From the NCBI GenBank assembly GCA_963727465.1, contig CAVSGL010000013.1, positions 1 to 64,000 on the forward strand: a stretch of 64,000 nucleotides of DNA. The letters are read 5' to 3'. Position 1 is the first letter of the stretch. Each line of letters begins with the position of its first letter. Positions 25,730 to 33,647 of this stretch are shown here, piece after piece. Position numbers and translations under genes: made by a program. This stretch comes from VRUE01 sp963727465 (GTDB lineage Bacteria; Actinomycetota; Thermoleophilia; Solirubrobacterales; 70-9). The notes under the pieces were generated by a model, which saw only the letters and a list, made by a program, of their open reading frames with translations, ran no database searches and was not told where the DNA came from.

Positions 25730-26071
25730 TCAATCGCCGTCGCGGGCGGCTTCCAGGCGCTCGATCCCGATCGCCTCCAGGCGGGCGAGTAGCTCGCGCA
25801 GGCGACGGTCGTTTGCGATCCAGCCTCGGCACTCGGCCGCCTGATCGCGGCTCAGGTACTTGCCGACGGTCTTGTTCGCCACCTTGCGCGTCCACTGCCG
25901 GTAGGGGCCGTGGCGGCGCGGTGGATCTGCCCGGCAGGCGCAGCCCGGTCGCCCGCAGCTCGTCAGGCGCTCGACGATCGAGCCCGGCAGGACCTCGCCC
26001 GTGCGCGCAATCTGCGCCAGCTCCGTGGCGATCGCCCGCAGCTCTTCTCGCTGGGAGCGCTCGAGCCTCAT
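25730..26071 (-). CDS. DUF6788 family protein
   Basis: A 113-residue protein: helical N-terminus (MRLERSQREELRAIATELAQ), then LPGSIVERLTSCGRPGCACR, HGPYRQWTRKVANKTVG and WIANDRRLRELLARLEAI. The Cys cluster (C-x4-C-x-C) and the HGPYxQWTRK block mark the DUF6788 family, often found beside transposase genes. Possibly a zinc- or nucleic-acid-binding accessory of the insertion sequence. It is divergent from the recombinase-like gene. Confidence 0.8.
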   Translation of the reverse strand: MRLERSQREELRAIATELAQIARTGEVLPGSIVERLTSCGRPGCACRADPPRRHGPYRQWTRKVANKTVGKYLSRDQAAECRGWIANDRRLRELLARLEAIGIERLEAARDGD

Positions 26072-26149
26072 GGGGGCAGTCTGGCAGTGGCGGCAGTCAT
26101 TCCGTCCGCATCGTACAGTAGAGCTACTGGTCGATAGCAGGAGCCGGCC

Positions 26150-27085
26150 ATGGCCCACTCTCCAGGCCCCACGCCTCCCCGCACCCAGGCCGCCCCCGCG
26201 GTGGCCCGGGCGATCTGCGCCCACGCCCCCGTCTCGCTCTCCCCCGCGGCGGCGGCCTTCGCCCGCTGCGCGGCGAGGCGGGCCGCGCCGCGCACGCGCG
26301 AGCGGGCCAAGGCGCTGCTCTACGCCGCCGGGCGGCTGGCCGCGTTCGGCGAGTCGCTGGGGATGGAGCTTCGGGCCGAGGCGCTCTTGACCGAGGCGAC
26401 GATCGAGCGCTTCGCGCTCACCGGCTGCTCTCAGGTCTCCGCGGCGACGCGGCGCACCCTGCGCACCAACCTGCGGGCGCTGGCCCGCGCGCACGAGGTC
26501 CATCCCTCCCCGCCGGCGCCGCTGCCGCGCGAGCGCGCCAAGCGCCCTTACGGGGAAGCCGAGATCGAGGGCTACCTGCGGGCGGCCGCCGCACAACCCA
26601 CAGAAGCGAGGCGCATGCGCGCCACGGCGTCGATCTGCCTGGGGGCGGGGGCGGGGATCGTCGGGGCCGAGCTGCGCCACCTGCGCGGCGCCGACGTGAG
26701 GCGGCGCTCGGGCGCGCTGGTGGTGGAGGTCTCGGGACGGCGGGCGCGGGCGGTGCCGGTGCTCGCCCGCTTTCAGGGCCCCTTGGAGGAGGCCGCCCGC
26801 TTCGCCGGGCGGGGATACCTGCTCGGAGGGCGCGAGCCCGGCCGGCGCAACCTCAGCGCCGTGCTGGGCGCGGCGCTCTCGGCCGATTCCTCGCTGCCGC
26901 GCCTGGAGCCCGGGCGCCTGCGCTCGACCTGGCTTTGCGAGTGCGCGCAGCTGGTCGGGCTGCGGGCCTTCATGGACGCGGCCGGGCTGCGCTGCTCGCA
27001 GCGGCTCGGCGATCTGGCGGCGGAGCTGCCCGAAGTGCAGGAGGCCGAGGCGGTGGCGCTGCTCGGAGCAGGCCGTGGAGGCTGA
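26150..27085 (+). CDS. Tyrosine-recombinase-like accessory protein
   Basis: A 311-residue protein with the layout of a phage integrase: a helical core-binding region (RAKALLYAAGRLAAFGESLG) and a second half with IVGAELRHLRGADVRRRSGA and VPVLARFQGPLEEAARF. The catalytic residues are not conserved: the Arg of the LR-x-SE block is replaced and the H-x-x-R-H block reads LRSTWLCECAQLVGL. So it is probably a DNA-binding helper rather than a recombinase. The transposase GTG start lies within its end. Confidence 0.65.
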   Translation: MAHSPGPTPPRTQAAPAVARAICAHAPVSLSPAAAAFARCAARRAAPRTRERAKALLYAAGRLAAFGESLGMELRAEALLTEATIERFALTGCSQVSAATRRTLRTNLRALARAHEVHPSPPAPLPRERAKRPYGEAEIEGYLRAAAAQPTEARRMRATASICLGAGAGIVGAELRHLRGADVRRRSGALVVEVSGRRARAVPVLARFQGPLEEAARFAGRGYLLGGREPGRRNLSAVLGAALSADSSLPRLEPGRLRSTWLCECAQLVGLRAFMDAAGLRCSQRLGDLAAELPEVQEAEAVALLGAGRGG

Positions 27086-28580
27086 GGCGAAGCTCCGGCG
27101 CCTCGAGGCGATCGTCGAGCGCGCGGGCATCGCCGCGCGAATCGAGGCAATGCTGCCGGTTGGCGTTCGCCCGCGCCAGCTTTCGGCGCGCACGCTGCTG
27201 GTCGGCATGCTCCTGGCCGCCGTTGACGGGCGCCCCGGGCACCTGAGCCGGGTGCATGAAGCGCTGCTTTCGCTGCCCGAGGCCGACAAGCTCAGGCTCG
27301 GCGTGATCGCCGAGTGGAAGGACGGCTCCCACGAGCTCACCTACCGCCAGGTGGAGCGCACCTTCTCCCTGGTGGCCCGGGCGCTGGCCAAGGCCGAGCC
27401 CGACGGGGAGCCCGCCGAGGCGCTCGCGGAGATCCTCGACGCCCTGCTGGAGGCGAGCGTCGGGGTCTGCGGGGAGCTCGAGACGAGCTCCTATGCAGTT
27501 GACTGGACCGACCTGGAGACGTTCTCGGCCCCACCGCCGAAGGGCGGCGGGAGCTGCGCCGATCCCGAGGCTTCCTGGGGGCACCGGCGCGGCAACTCCC
27601 CCGGCGAGGCAGACGAGGCCTTCTTCGGCTACTACCTGCAGGTCGTCACGGCGGTCGAGGCCGAGCGCGGCCCCGCGGTCCCCGAGCTGGTGCGCCGCAT
27701 CCAGATCGGCGCCTGCGAGGTCGATCCCCCGGCCGCGCTCGTGGGAGTGCTGGAGCGGATGGTTGAGAGCGGCATCGAGCTCGGCGACCTCCTCGCCGAC
27801 TCCGGCTACGCCCACCGGGTCGCGGAGAGGTGGGCGCTGCCGCTGCGGCGCCTCGGCGCCCGGCTCGTCCAGGACCTGCACCCCCACGACCGCGGGCCGA
27901 AGGGCACCCACATGGGGGCGATCCTCGCCAACGGAGCGCTCTACTGCCCGGCGACCCCGGGTGCGCTCTTGGAGCTGGGGCCGCTTCACCGCGGCGCCAC
28001 CGAGGCCGAGACCGCCGCCCACGACACCAAGGCGGCTGAGCTGCGCAGCCACCGGCTGGGGCCGATCGCCGGCTATGACGAAGACGGCTACCACCGCGTC
28101 GGCTGCCCGGCCGCTCGCGGCAAGCTGCGCTGTCCTTTGCGAGCTGAGTCGATGGCGCTCGACCACGCTCGCCCCGAGGTGGCGAGACCGCCCGAGCACC
28201 CGCCGCGCTGCTGCTCCCAGCGCACGATCACGGTGCCCCCGTCGGTCAACGCCAAGACCGCGCAAAAGCACGACTACCCCTCGCCCGAGCACCGCCGCTC
28301 CTACGCTCGGCGCTCGGCCGCCGAGCGCGCCTACGCGACGGTCAAGGACCCGGCCTCCAACGACCTCTCCCGCGGCTGGTGCCGGCTGACGGGTCTGGCG
28401 CCGATCGCGCTGTTTGCCGCCTCGGTCTTCGCCGCCCGCAACCTGCGGATCGCCGACGCCTTCGCGGCGCGGAAGGCAGATGAGGAGCGACGGGCCGCCG
28501 AGGGCCTGCCGCCCAGGCGGCGCAGGCGCCGGCGAAAGAGCGCAGGGGATCCGATCGGCGCGGCGAACGCGCCGCCCTGA
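27075..28580 (+). CDS. DDE-type transposase
   Basis: A 501-residue protein. Candidate acidic residues are in SYAVDWTDLETFS, LADSGYAHRVAERW and the C-terminal SAAERAYATVKDPASND, which has the E-R-x-[YF]-x-x-x-K pattern of IS4/IS1182-like enzymes, then ALFAASVFAARNLRI. N-terminal ARTLLVGMLLAAVDGRPGHL is like the helical DNA-binding part of that class. Start is GTG, overlapping the recombinase-like gene by 11 bases, implying coupled translation. Exact IS family not recognised. Confidence 0.75.
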   Translation: MEAEAKLRRLEAIVERAGIAARIEAMLPVGVRPRQLSARTLLVGMLLAAVDGRPGHLSRVHEALLSLPEADKLRLGVIAEWKDGSHELTYRQVERTFSLVARALAKAEPDGEPAEALAEILDALLEASVGVCGELETSSYAVDWTDLETFSAPPPKGGGSCADPEASWGHRRGNSPGEADEAFFGYYLQVVTAVEAERGPAVPELVRRIQIGACEVDPPAALVGVLERMVESGIELGDLLADSGYAHRVAERWALPLRRLGARLVQDLHPHDRGPKGTHMGAILANGALYCPATPGALLELGPLHRGATEAETAAHDTKAAELRSHRLGPIAGYDEDGYHRVGCPAARGKLRCPLRAESMALDHARPEVARPPEHPPRCCSQRTITVPPSVNAKTAQKHDYPSPEHRRSYARRSAAERAYATVKDPASNDLSRGWCRLTGLAPIALFAASVFAARNLRIADAFAARKADEERRAAEGLPPRRRRRRRKSAGDPIGAANAPP

Positions 28581-28620
28581 CCCTTCGCTTCGCCGAAACG
28601 TCAGCGACAGCTCAGTGCGT

Positions 28621-28712
28621 GGGGAGAGCCGATGGCCACCTGTGGGGAGAAACGGTGGCCGCCGGCGGGGAAGTCCGATGGCCGCCCCCGGGGAGAACCG
28701 ATGGCCGTTGAC
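28621..28712. repeat. Four tandem 23-bp repeats
   Basis: Units at 28621, 28644, 28667 and 28690 share ggggagaaccgatggccg with small changes. The last one ends in gttgac. The minus-strand reading (gtcaacggccatcggt and so on) resembles the multiple repeats found at IS21-family ends, where transposase binds. There is no istA/istB here. It could instead be subterminal binding sites of the surrounding element. Confidence 0.75.
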
Positions 28713-28781
28713 ACCACCGCCAAGCGCGGCCCGTCCAGTTGAAACGTGAACATGGGTGGAGGTCAAAGGTGAAGACCTCCC

Positions 28782-28833
28782 AATGCGCGCGACGAGAATC
28801 GAACTCGCGACCTCCGGCTTGAAAGACCGACGC
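28782..28833 (-). repeat. Partial tRNA-Glu 3' end (att copy R3)
   Basis: Matches the complete tRNA further than the other copies, through the whole anticodon arm (ggcttgaaagaccgacgct), with two substitutions (gcgcgcg in the acceptor strand, ctccgg for cttcgg). It is the junction between islands B and A. Confidence 0.88.
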
Positions 28834-28888
28834 TTGCGATCAGCGAAAGGCGCTTGGCAATGCGGAATCCCGCTGCTCGGTCAGCGGG

Positions 28889-28907
28889 ATGTAGCAGAGA
28901 TGTAGCA
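28889..28907. other. Integrase arm-type site, island A left
   Basis: ATGTAGCA gag ATGTAGCA, 56 bases to the right of the att copy R3. Identical to the site at 47502 near the other end of the island, in the same orientation. Confidence 0.65.
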
Positions 28908-29013
28908 ACCGTCTTCAGACATCTCCTCAACTCGTCTTTAGCCAACTCGAAGCAACTCGGCTGCCCAATGGCAACGCGAACACTCGGGCGATTGGTAGAT
29001 GAGCTGTCTGAGC

Positions 29014-30567
29014 TCAGCGCAGAGCAGAGTTCAGTCCCGCGACATCCGTTCCCGCCTCCCGCCAAGAGTAGTAGCCGCGTGGCGAACGCATATGCCCGAC
29101 GATCTTCCCGTCCGCACCGTCGGTGAACTTGGCCGCACACTGAAACCGGGTGCCCGAATTAGCTGAGACCGTTCTTGGGCACGAGACGTCCTTCAGTCCC
29201 CAATCAAGCCCTCGACGCCGCAGGTACCGATAGTCGGCGCGCAGGCCCCGAACGAGCGCCCGCTGCCGAAACGCGAACAGGTTGATACTCCGCCTGAGCT
29301 TGCCTCCACGGTTGACCCTGACGCGAACGCGGGCGACAGCGCCACCGCGAGATTCCACTCTGCAGCGGTACCGGGCACCGACATGAAGGGAGCTGTCTCG
29401 CGGGCAGTCGGCCGTGACCCGTCCGCCCCGCAGCAAGGGTCGGGACCAATGGGCGACCGCCTTCTCCGCGCGGATTTGACCGGGATAAGAGCCAGCGTTG
29501 AGAAAGGGTGCGCCAATCACAACGAGGCAGGCGAGGAGCAGCGTAGAGACGAGTATCCGCTTCAATGGCCAACGCCTACGCGGCGTGCTGCGCGCACGCA
29601 CTGCCGGCGCGGGGCGAGGGGTAGTCTTCGGCGTCCGCGCCCGCGGTGGAGACGGTCTCTGCGCCCGCGGTCGAGTTGGCGGCGACGGGACAAGCCGGTT
29701 AAGGCCTCGCTGCGCGCGGCTGCTCCCAAGCACCTCGTCTAGGGCCTCGACCCACTCTCCCGGCGAAGGCCTCGGGTCGGGGTCCATCACGTCCTCAAAG
29801 GTGCGCACGAGCAGGCTGCGGAACGGGCGCGGAATCTCCGGCGGCAGGACCACGCCGTCCGGGCCGTGCTCTGGCGTTCCCATGCTCAGGGTCGTCACTC
29901 GCCAAACCGCCAGCGCCAGAGCGAACCAGTCGCTGAGCATGTCCTGGCTGGCAATCACGTCCTCCTCCTTGCGGGGATCAGCCCAACCTTCAGTGCTGCC
30001 GTCGTTTCCTTCGACGGAGTCACTGTGCATCCCGTCGCAGTCGATCAGGAAGATCGAGGGCCGAGGTGCCGGCTTCCAAAGAACGTTTTGGGCGGCAACG
30101 TCGCCGTGGACGAGGTCGGCATGCTCAAGCAGCGCCAGCACCCCGGCCAGCTGTCGCATCAACCGCAGGCGGATCTCCACTGGCACACCCTCCTCTGGAG
30201 TGCGCAGGTAGGTGAGGTGACGCGGCATCAGCCTCTTTCCGATCTGCGCGTTGTAGAACTCGTCGCCCGCGTAGGGAGTGATTACTCCCAGGATTTCGTC
30301 TTCCTCGATCACAGCATCCCGTGGCCAGGCAATCCGCCCGCGCGACGAAGAGAGTTCCGCTCCTCCGAACTCGGCTCCGGCGCTCACCAGCTCTTCAATC
30401 CGTCGGATTTCCTTGGCTCCCGCCAGCGGCTCGCCAAACTCCTTGTAAAGGACGTCCTTGCGGCCGATCACCCGGTAGATCCGGGCATTGCCTGGAACCT
30501 TGAGCGGATCGCCATCCAGCCTGTAGGAACGGAGTTGGCCGTTGACGACCGAGGTCGCGACGGTCAC
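29014..30567 (-). CDS. Membrane-anchored kinase-fold protein of a TerY-P-like module
   Basis: 517 residues. Residues about 25-290 have a protein-kinase fold: Lys in DVLYKEFGE, catalytic loop LVHGDVAAQNVLW and metal loop FLIDCDGM in place of DFG. A Pro/Arg-rich linker follows, then one membrane helix (LVSTLLLACLVVIGAPFL) and an external region with two cysteine pairs (ADCPRDSS...YRCRVES; VSCPRTVS...FQCAAKF) that look like repeated DUF4333-type domains. It overlaps the PP2C gene by ATGA and is the last gene of the operon. Confidence 0.78.
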   Translation of the reverse strand: MTVATSVVNGQLRSYRLDGDPLKVPGNARIYRVIGRKDVLYKEFGEPLAGAKEIRRIEELVSAGAEFGGAELSSSRGRIAWPRDAVIEEDEILGVITPYAGDEFYNAQIGKRLMPRHLTYLRTPEEGVPVEIRLRLMRQLAGVLALLEHADLVHGDVAAQNVLWKPAPRPSIFLIDCDGMHSDSVEGNDGSTEGWADPRKEEDVIASQDMLSDWFALALAVWRVTTLSMGTPEHGPDGVVLPPEIPRPFRSLLVRTFEDVMDPDPRPSPGEWVEALDEVLGSSRAQRGLNRLVPSPPTRPRAQRPSPPRARTPKTTPRPAPAVRARSTPRRRWPLKRILVSTLLLACLVVIGAPFLNAGSYPGQIRAEKAVAHWSRPLLRGGRVTADCPRDSSLHVGARYRCRVESRGGAVARVRVRVNRGGKLRRSINLFAFRQRALVRGLRADYRYLRRRGLDWGLKDVSCPRTVSANSGTRFQCAAKFTDGADGKIVGHMRSPRGYYSWREAGTDVAGLNSALR

Positions 30568-31648
30568 CAGGTGAGAGGCCGGGCGAGGATCATAGTGAGG
30601 TCGTCACTGGTGCCCTGGCGGCGGTAGGAGAGGACATGCGCGAACTCGATTGGGGTAACGGCATCACCGAGCCGCTCCCAGAGCCAGTCCCTGAGTACGG
30701 GCGAGGCGTGAAGGTCGTCGGCGAGGCCGTCCGTGGCCAGCAGCAGCACGGCGTCGGGGGGCAGCGTGGCCTGATCCACCCCGACGCGGCCGGACGTTCC
30801 CGGCAGGAACTCATGGTACTGCGCCGGCGATCCCCCTTCCGGCGGTCCCGCGATCACGGCGGGCGGCAGTTGGGGCGTCAGCGCCAACGCACTGCTGTTT
30901 CCGACTCCAGCCACCGTCACCACGACTCTGCCATCGTTGTCGCGCTGCAAGTCGGCGATCAGAAGAGTGGTCGACAACTCTTCGGGCTCGATCCCGATCT
31001 GTGCGGCCGCGTCGAAGATGGCGTCTTCGCCCCGATCCACCGCTTGCCTTAGGCGTGCCGGAAGCCTGTCGGCTTCCCCTCTCTCCCTAGCCCCGACCGA
31101 GTCGCCTCCAGGTAGCTCCTGACCGCCGTGAAGACGGCGAGCTCCGCTCCGATCGCCGCCAGCGGGTGGGCGGTCACTCCGTCGGCGATGGCAAGCACTG
31201 CTCCCTTACCGACCGAGGCGAAGTAGTAGGCGTCTTGACGCTGACTACCGTCGTGCATGTGCTTGTGTCCGGTGACGCTGGCGGCGAGCACCTGGAAGCC
31301 ACCAAGCTCGCCGCCGTCGGCCACGAAGCCGGGACGGGGCCATGCCGTGTCCGCCAAGCGTCGGCGCCAGTTGCTGGCAATCCGACCCATCGTCGGCGCT
31401 GGCGGCAGTTCCTGCTTGCGAGGCCGCGGTGAAGGGGCTGGGGGCGTAGCTGGCGAGAGCTCGGGGGTGGGCGAAGAGCCTGTCGTCCGGGTTGGCTCGA
31501 GTGCCGACGGCGGGCCTCCCGGTGGCGGCACCGATAACCGCCTCTCAGGGTGGTCCGCAACCGTGTCCGCTTCGCGATCTGCCGGCGGCCGGACGGCCGG
31601 TCTCGGGCCGACCAAGCGTTGCAAGAATTTGGGAAATAAGCGGCTCAT
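30564..31648 (-). CDS. PP2C-family protein phosphatase, one frameshift
   Basis: The two halves of a PP2C phosphatase lie in different frames. The N-terminal half (31648 downward): Pro-rich start, then GSQRQDAYYF and AVLAIADGVTAHPLAA. The C-terminal half (to 30564): VTVAGVGNSSAL, AVLLLATDGLADDL, GTSDDLTMIL. Adding one G to the run at 31076-31079 joins them as GREGEADRLPARLRQAVDRG. It should reverse phosphorylation by the neighbouring kinases. A sequencing indel is as likely as decay. Confidence 0.82.
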
Positions 31649-32358
31649 GCGGGCTGGTATTCGAACACGTCGTCGTCACCGATGTCGTACTGGTCGAATT
31701 CGTAGATCCGTGCCACTAACCCATCACCGCTTTGGGCGATCTTGCGCGCCTTGCCCCCGGTGAAGCCAGTGATCGTTCCCTCCACTGAGTCGAGAATCGC
31801 TTCAAGCGCTTCCGTCGTCGGCCCTCTTTCCCAGTCGGCCAGACTCGGGTCGGAGGCCAGCGACTCGAGAGTTGGCCGATCAACGTCTCCACAGCCAAGC
31901 GTGACCAGCTTGGGGCGCAAGCGAAAGCTCTCCGCCAGCAACGTCGCCCTCTCCATCCGCCATACCTTCGGCTCCTCGACGTTTGGATTGCCATCGGTGA
32001 TGAAGAAGACGATCGGCCGATGGCCCCGAGAGGCGAGCTTAGGCAGGTCATCGGCGATCATCGAGCGAAGATTCTTTAGCGGAGATGCGTAGCTGGTCCT
32101 CCCGTCGGCCTTGAATTCGGGCACGTCGAAACCAGGATCGAGCGGCAGGATCCGACGGTGGACCTTTGCCTTCGACGCAAACGACATCAATCCCACTGCG
32201 GCCCGCTCACGGGCCTCGGGAATCGCCGTCAGCGTTGCCACCATCTCCGGAAGGTGGCGATTGATTAGGTCCATACCTCCGTTTTCCTTCATCGAGGCCG
32301 ACGTGTTGACGACGATCACGAACGGGGCAATCGGGAACTCTTCTCTATAGCTGCTCAT
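31645..32358 (-). CDS. TerY-like von Willebrand A domain protein
   Basis: 237 residues, nearly all vWA. The MIDAS motif is VNTSASM (first Asp is Asn), with TSYASPLKN as second metal site and VFFITDGNPNVEEP as the later block. In TerY-P systems a vWA protein is encoded with a PP2C phosphatase and a kinase and is thought to be their scaffold or substrate. Overlaps PP2C by ATGA and starts one base from the kinase stop. Confidence 0.85.
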   Translation of the reverse strand: MSSYREEFPIAPFVIVVNTSASMKENGGMDLINRHLPEMVATLTAIPEARERAAVGLMSFASKAKVHRRILPLDPGFDVPEFKADGRTSYASPLKNLRSMIADDLPKLASRGHRPIVFFITDGNPNVEEPKVWRMERATLLAESFRLRPKLVTLGCGDVDRPTLESLASDPSLADWERGPTTEALEAILDSVEGTITGFTGGKARKIAQSGDGLVARIYEFDQYDIGDDDVFEYQPA

Positions 32359-32359
32359 C

Positions 32360-33646
32360 TCACCTCACGGGTTGCGGGTTCAGCCTGACATTTTTGACAC
32401 GAAGCTGCGCAACCAGCGGAACAAGTGCGTCCTCATCGCAGACGCAGTCGATGCGCGGCGGTGCATCGATTTCCAGCAAGTCGTCGATCCGGCGCGCAGC
32501 TAGGCGTGTGAGGTCCTCCGGAAGCACATCTTCGGCGAAAAGCACCGAAAAGTAGGTGCGAACAAGGTCGGGCACAGCCAGACCACGCGGCAGCAGCACC
32601 AGCCGTACCCTGTCCACCTTCAGCTCCCGCGCGAGCTCACTTGCCAGCTCACTGACGGAAGGGCCGAGTCCGTCAGGATCAGCCACGGTCAGCATGCCGG
32701 TGATCAGCATTTGGTTCCCTCGCGCTCGCGCAAGCGAACTGGAATAGACCTGGCTCTGAATCTTGAGTCGCTTCAGGGCCCGGTCAACGACGGCCGGGTG
32801 GTCGCTCGCCTCCGCTGCCAGCGTGCCCCCAGGGGCCGTGTCAAGCCTCGTTTCAGACAGCTCTCCCCAAGGCTGTGGCGCCACCCACCCCACCCCCCCA
32901 GCGAGCAACGCCTGCTCCGCCTCCTCGTAGAACGCCATCACCGACTGCTGGCGTTCGTGTGGCCAGAAAGAACCCCCCTTGGCAATGACGGAAACTACCG
33001 GACCCTCGATCCCGCTCCTCCCCAACATCCTGTTGAGGCACATGGCGAGCGAGTAGACATCCGCTCGGCGATCAGCCTCTTCGCCCCTCTGACACTCTGG
33101 AGACATGTAACCGCGCGTGCCAACGCCCTTTCCCCAGGGGGTGTGGTGAGTGGCGAATTCCTTACCCCAGGCGACACCGAAGTCGGTGACCATGATTCGC
33201 ATCTCTTTACCCTGCCGCTCAACCAAGAGGTTTGCCGGCTTGACGTCGCGGTGGACGACCTGCTCGTCATGCGCGGCCTGCAGACCCTCGGCGGCCTGCT
33301 TAAGCACGGAAAGGAGGGTCTCGATCTCCATCCCTCCGGCGATGAAGTTGAGGAGGTCGCCGTCGCGAGCGAACTCGGTGACGATATAGGGGATCCCTCG
33401 GTCTTCGTCATAATCAACGATCCTCACCACGTTCGGGTGGTCGAGGCGCTGCAGGATTCGCGCCTCGCGGTCGAACCGGGCGCGGGCCACGGGGTCTTTC
33501 GCTAGCCCGGCCTTGATCACCTTCAGGGCATAGACGCCGCCGTGATCCACGTGACGGGCGCGGAACACGGTTCCCATGCCTCCCGCACCGGGAAGCTTCT
33601 GCTCCAGTAGGTAGCGGCCAAGTCGTTGCCCCGCTTCAACCTCCAT
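32360..33646 (-). CDS. Serine/threonine protein kinase (PknB-like)
   Basis: 428 residues from ATG 33646. Full Hanks kinase: GAGGMGTVFRARH (glycine loop, residues about 20-32), YALKVI (Lys), VVHRDVKPANLLV (catalytic loop), VTDFGVAW (DFG) and GTRGYMSPE (activation segment). The C-terminal 140 residues (QMLITGMLTVADPDGLGPSV onward) are soluble and not recognised; no membrane helix. A kinase active by sequence, so it probably phosphorylates the vWA or FHA partner encoded on either side. Confidence 0.92.
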   Translation of the reverse strand: MEVEAGQRLGRYLLEQKLPGAGGMGTVFRARHVDHGGVYALKVIKAGLAKDPVARARFDREARILQRLDHPNVVRIVDYDEDRGIPYIVTEFARDGDLLNFIAGGMEIETLLSVLKQAAEGLQAAHDEQVVHRDVKPANLLVERQGKEMRIMVTDFGVAWGKEFATHHTPWGKGVGTRGYMSPECQRGEEADRRADVYSLAMCLNRMLGRSGIEGPVVSVIAKGGSFWPHERQQSVMAFYEEAEQALLAGGVGWVAPQPWGELSETRLDTAPGGTLAAEASDHPAVVDRALKRLKIQSQVYSSSLARARGNQMLITGMLTVADPDGLGPSVSELASELARELKVDRVRLVLLPRGLAVPDLVRTYFSVLFAEDVLPEDLTRLAARRIDDLLEIDAPPRIDCVCDEDALVPLVAQLRVKNVRLNPQPVR

Positions 33647-33647
33647 G

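Larger units (their letters stand above)
25629..28778. mobile_element. 3,150-bp insertion sequence with recombinase-like and DDE proteins
   Basis: Perfect 15-bp terminal inverted repeats (aggtcttcacctttg at 25629, caaaggtgaagacct at 28764-28778) and a 7-bp direct repeat cccaatg on both outer sides (25622-25628 and 28779-28785). Inside are three genes: DUF6788 (minus), a tyrosine-recombinase-like protein and a DDE-type transposase (plus). A tandem 23-bp repeat lies near the right end. It entered the right att region of island B. Confidence 0.85.
16294..28830. mobile_element. Integrative island B at tRNA-Glu
   Basis: Bounded by tRNA 3'-end copies R2 (16294) and R3 (28782), in direct orientation. 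It carries a tyrosine integrase and AlpA-type excisionase gene (22769-24055), a repressor module (24487-25493) and cargo typical of islands: HepT-MntA, VapBC and an MPE-STAND protein. Arm-type sites lie at 16378 and 25490. A 3,150-bp insertion sequence has entered 115 bases past the right arm site. The segment 16331-17730 is a smaller unit bounded by a diverged copy of the left end. Confidence 0.75.

Noticed and set aside
25639..28843. 11-base match ttgcgatcagc at the left end of the 3.15-kb element and just right of att copy R3
   Set aside because: One copy is inside the insertion sequence and the other in island A; no mechanism explains it and a single 11-base match can be chance.
31070..31085. 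Programmed -1 frameshift in the PP2C gene at the gagggga run
   Set aside because: The heptamer does not fit X-XXY-YYZ, no strong downstream structure is evident, and similar one-base shifts occur in argF and hxs genes, which favours indels.
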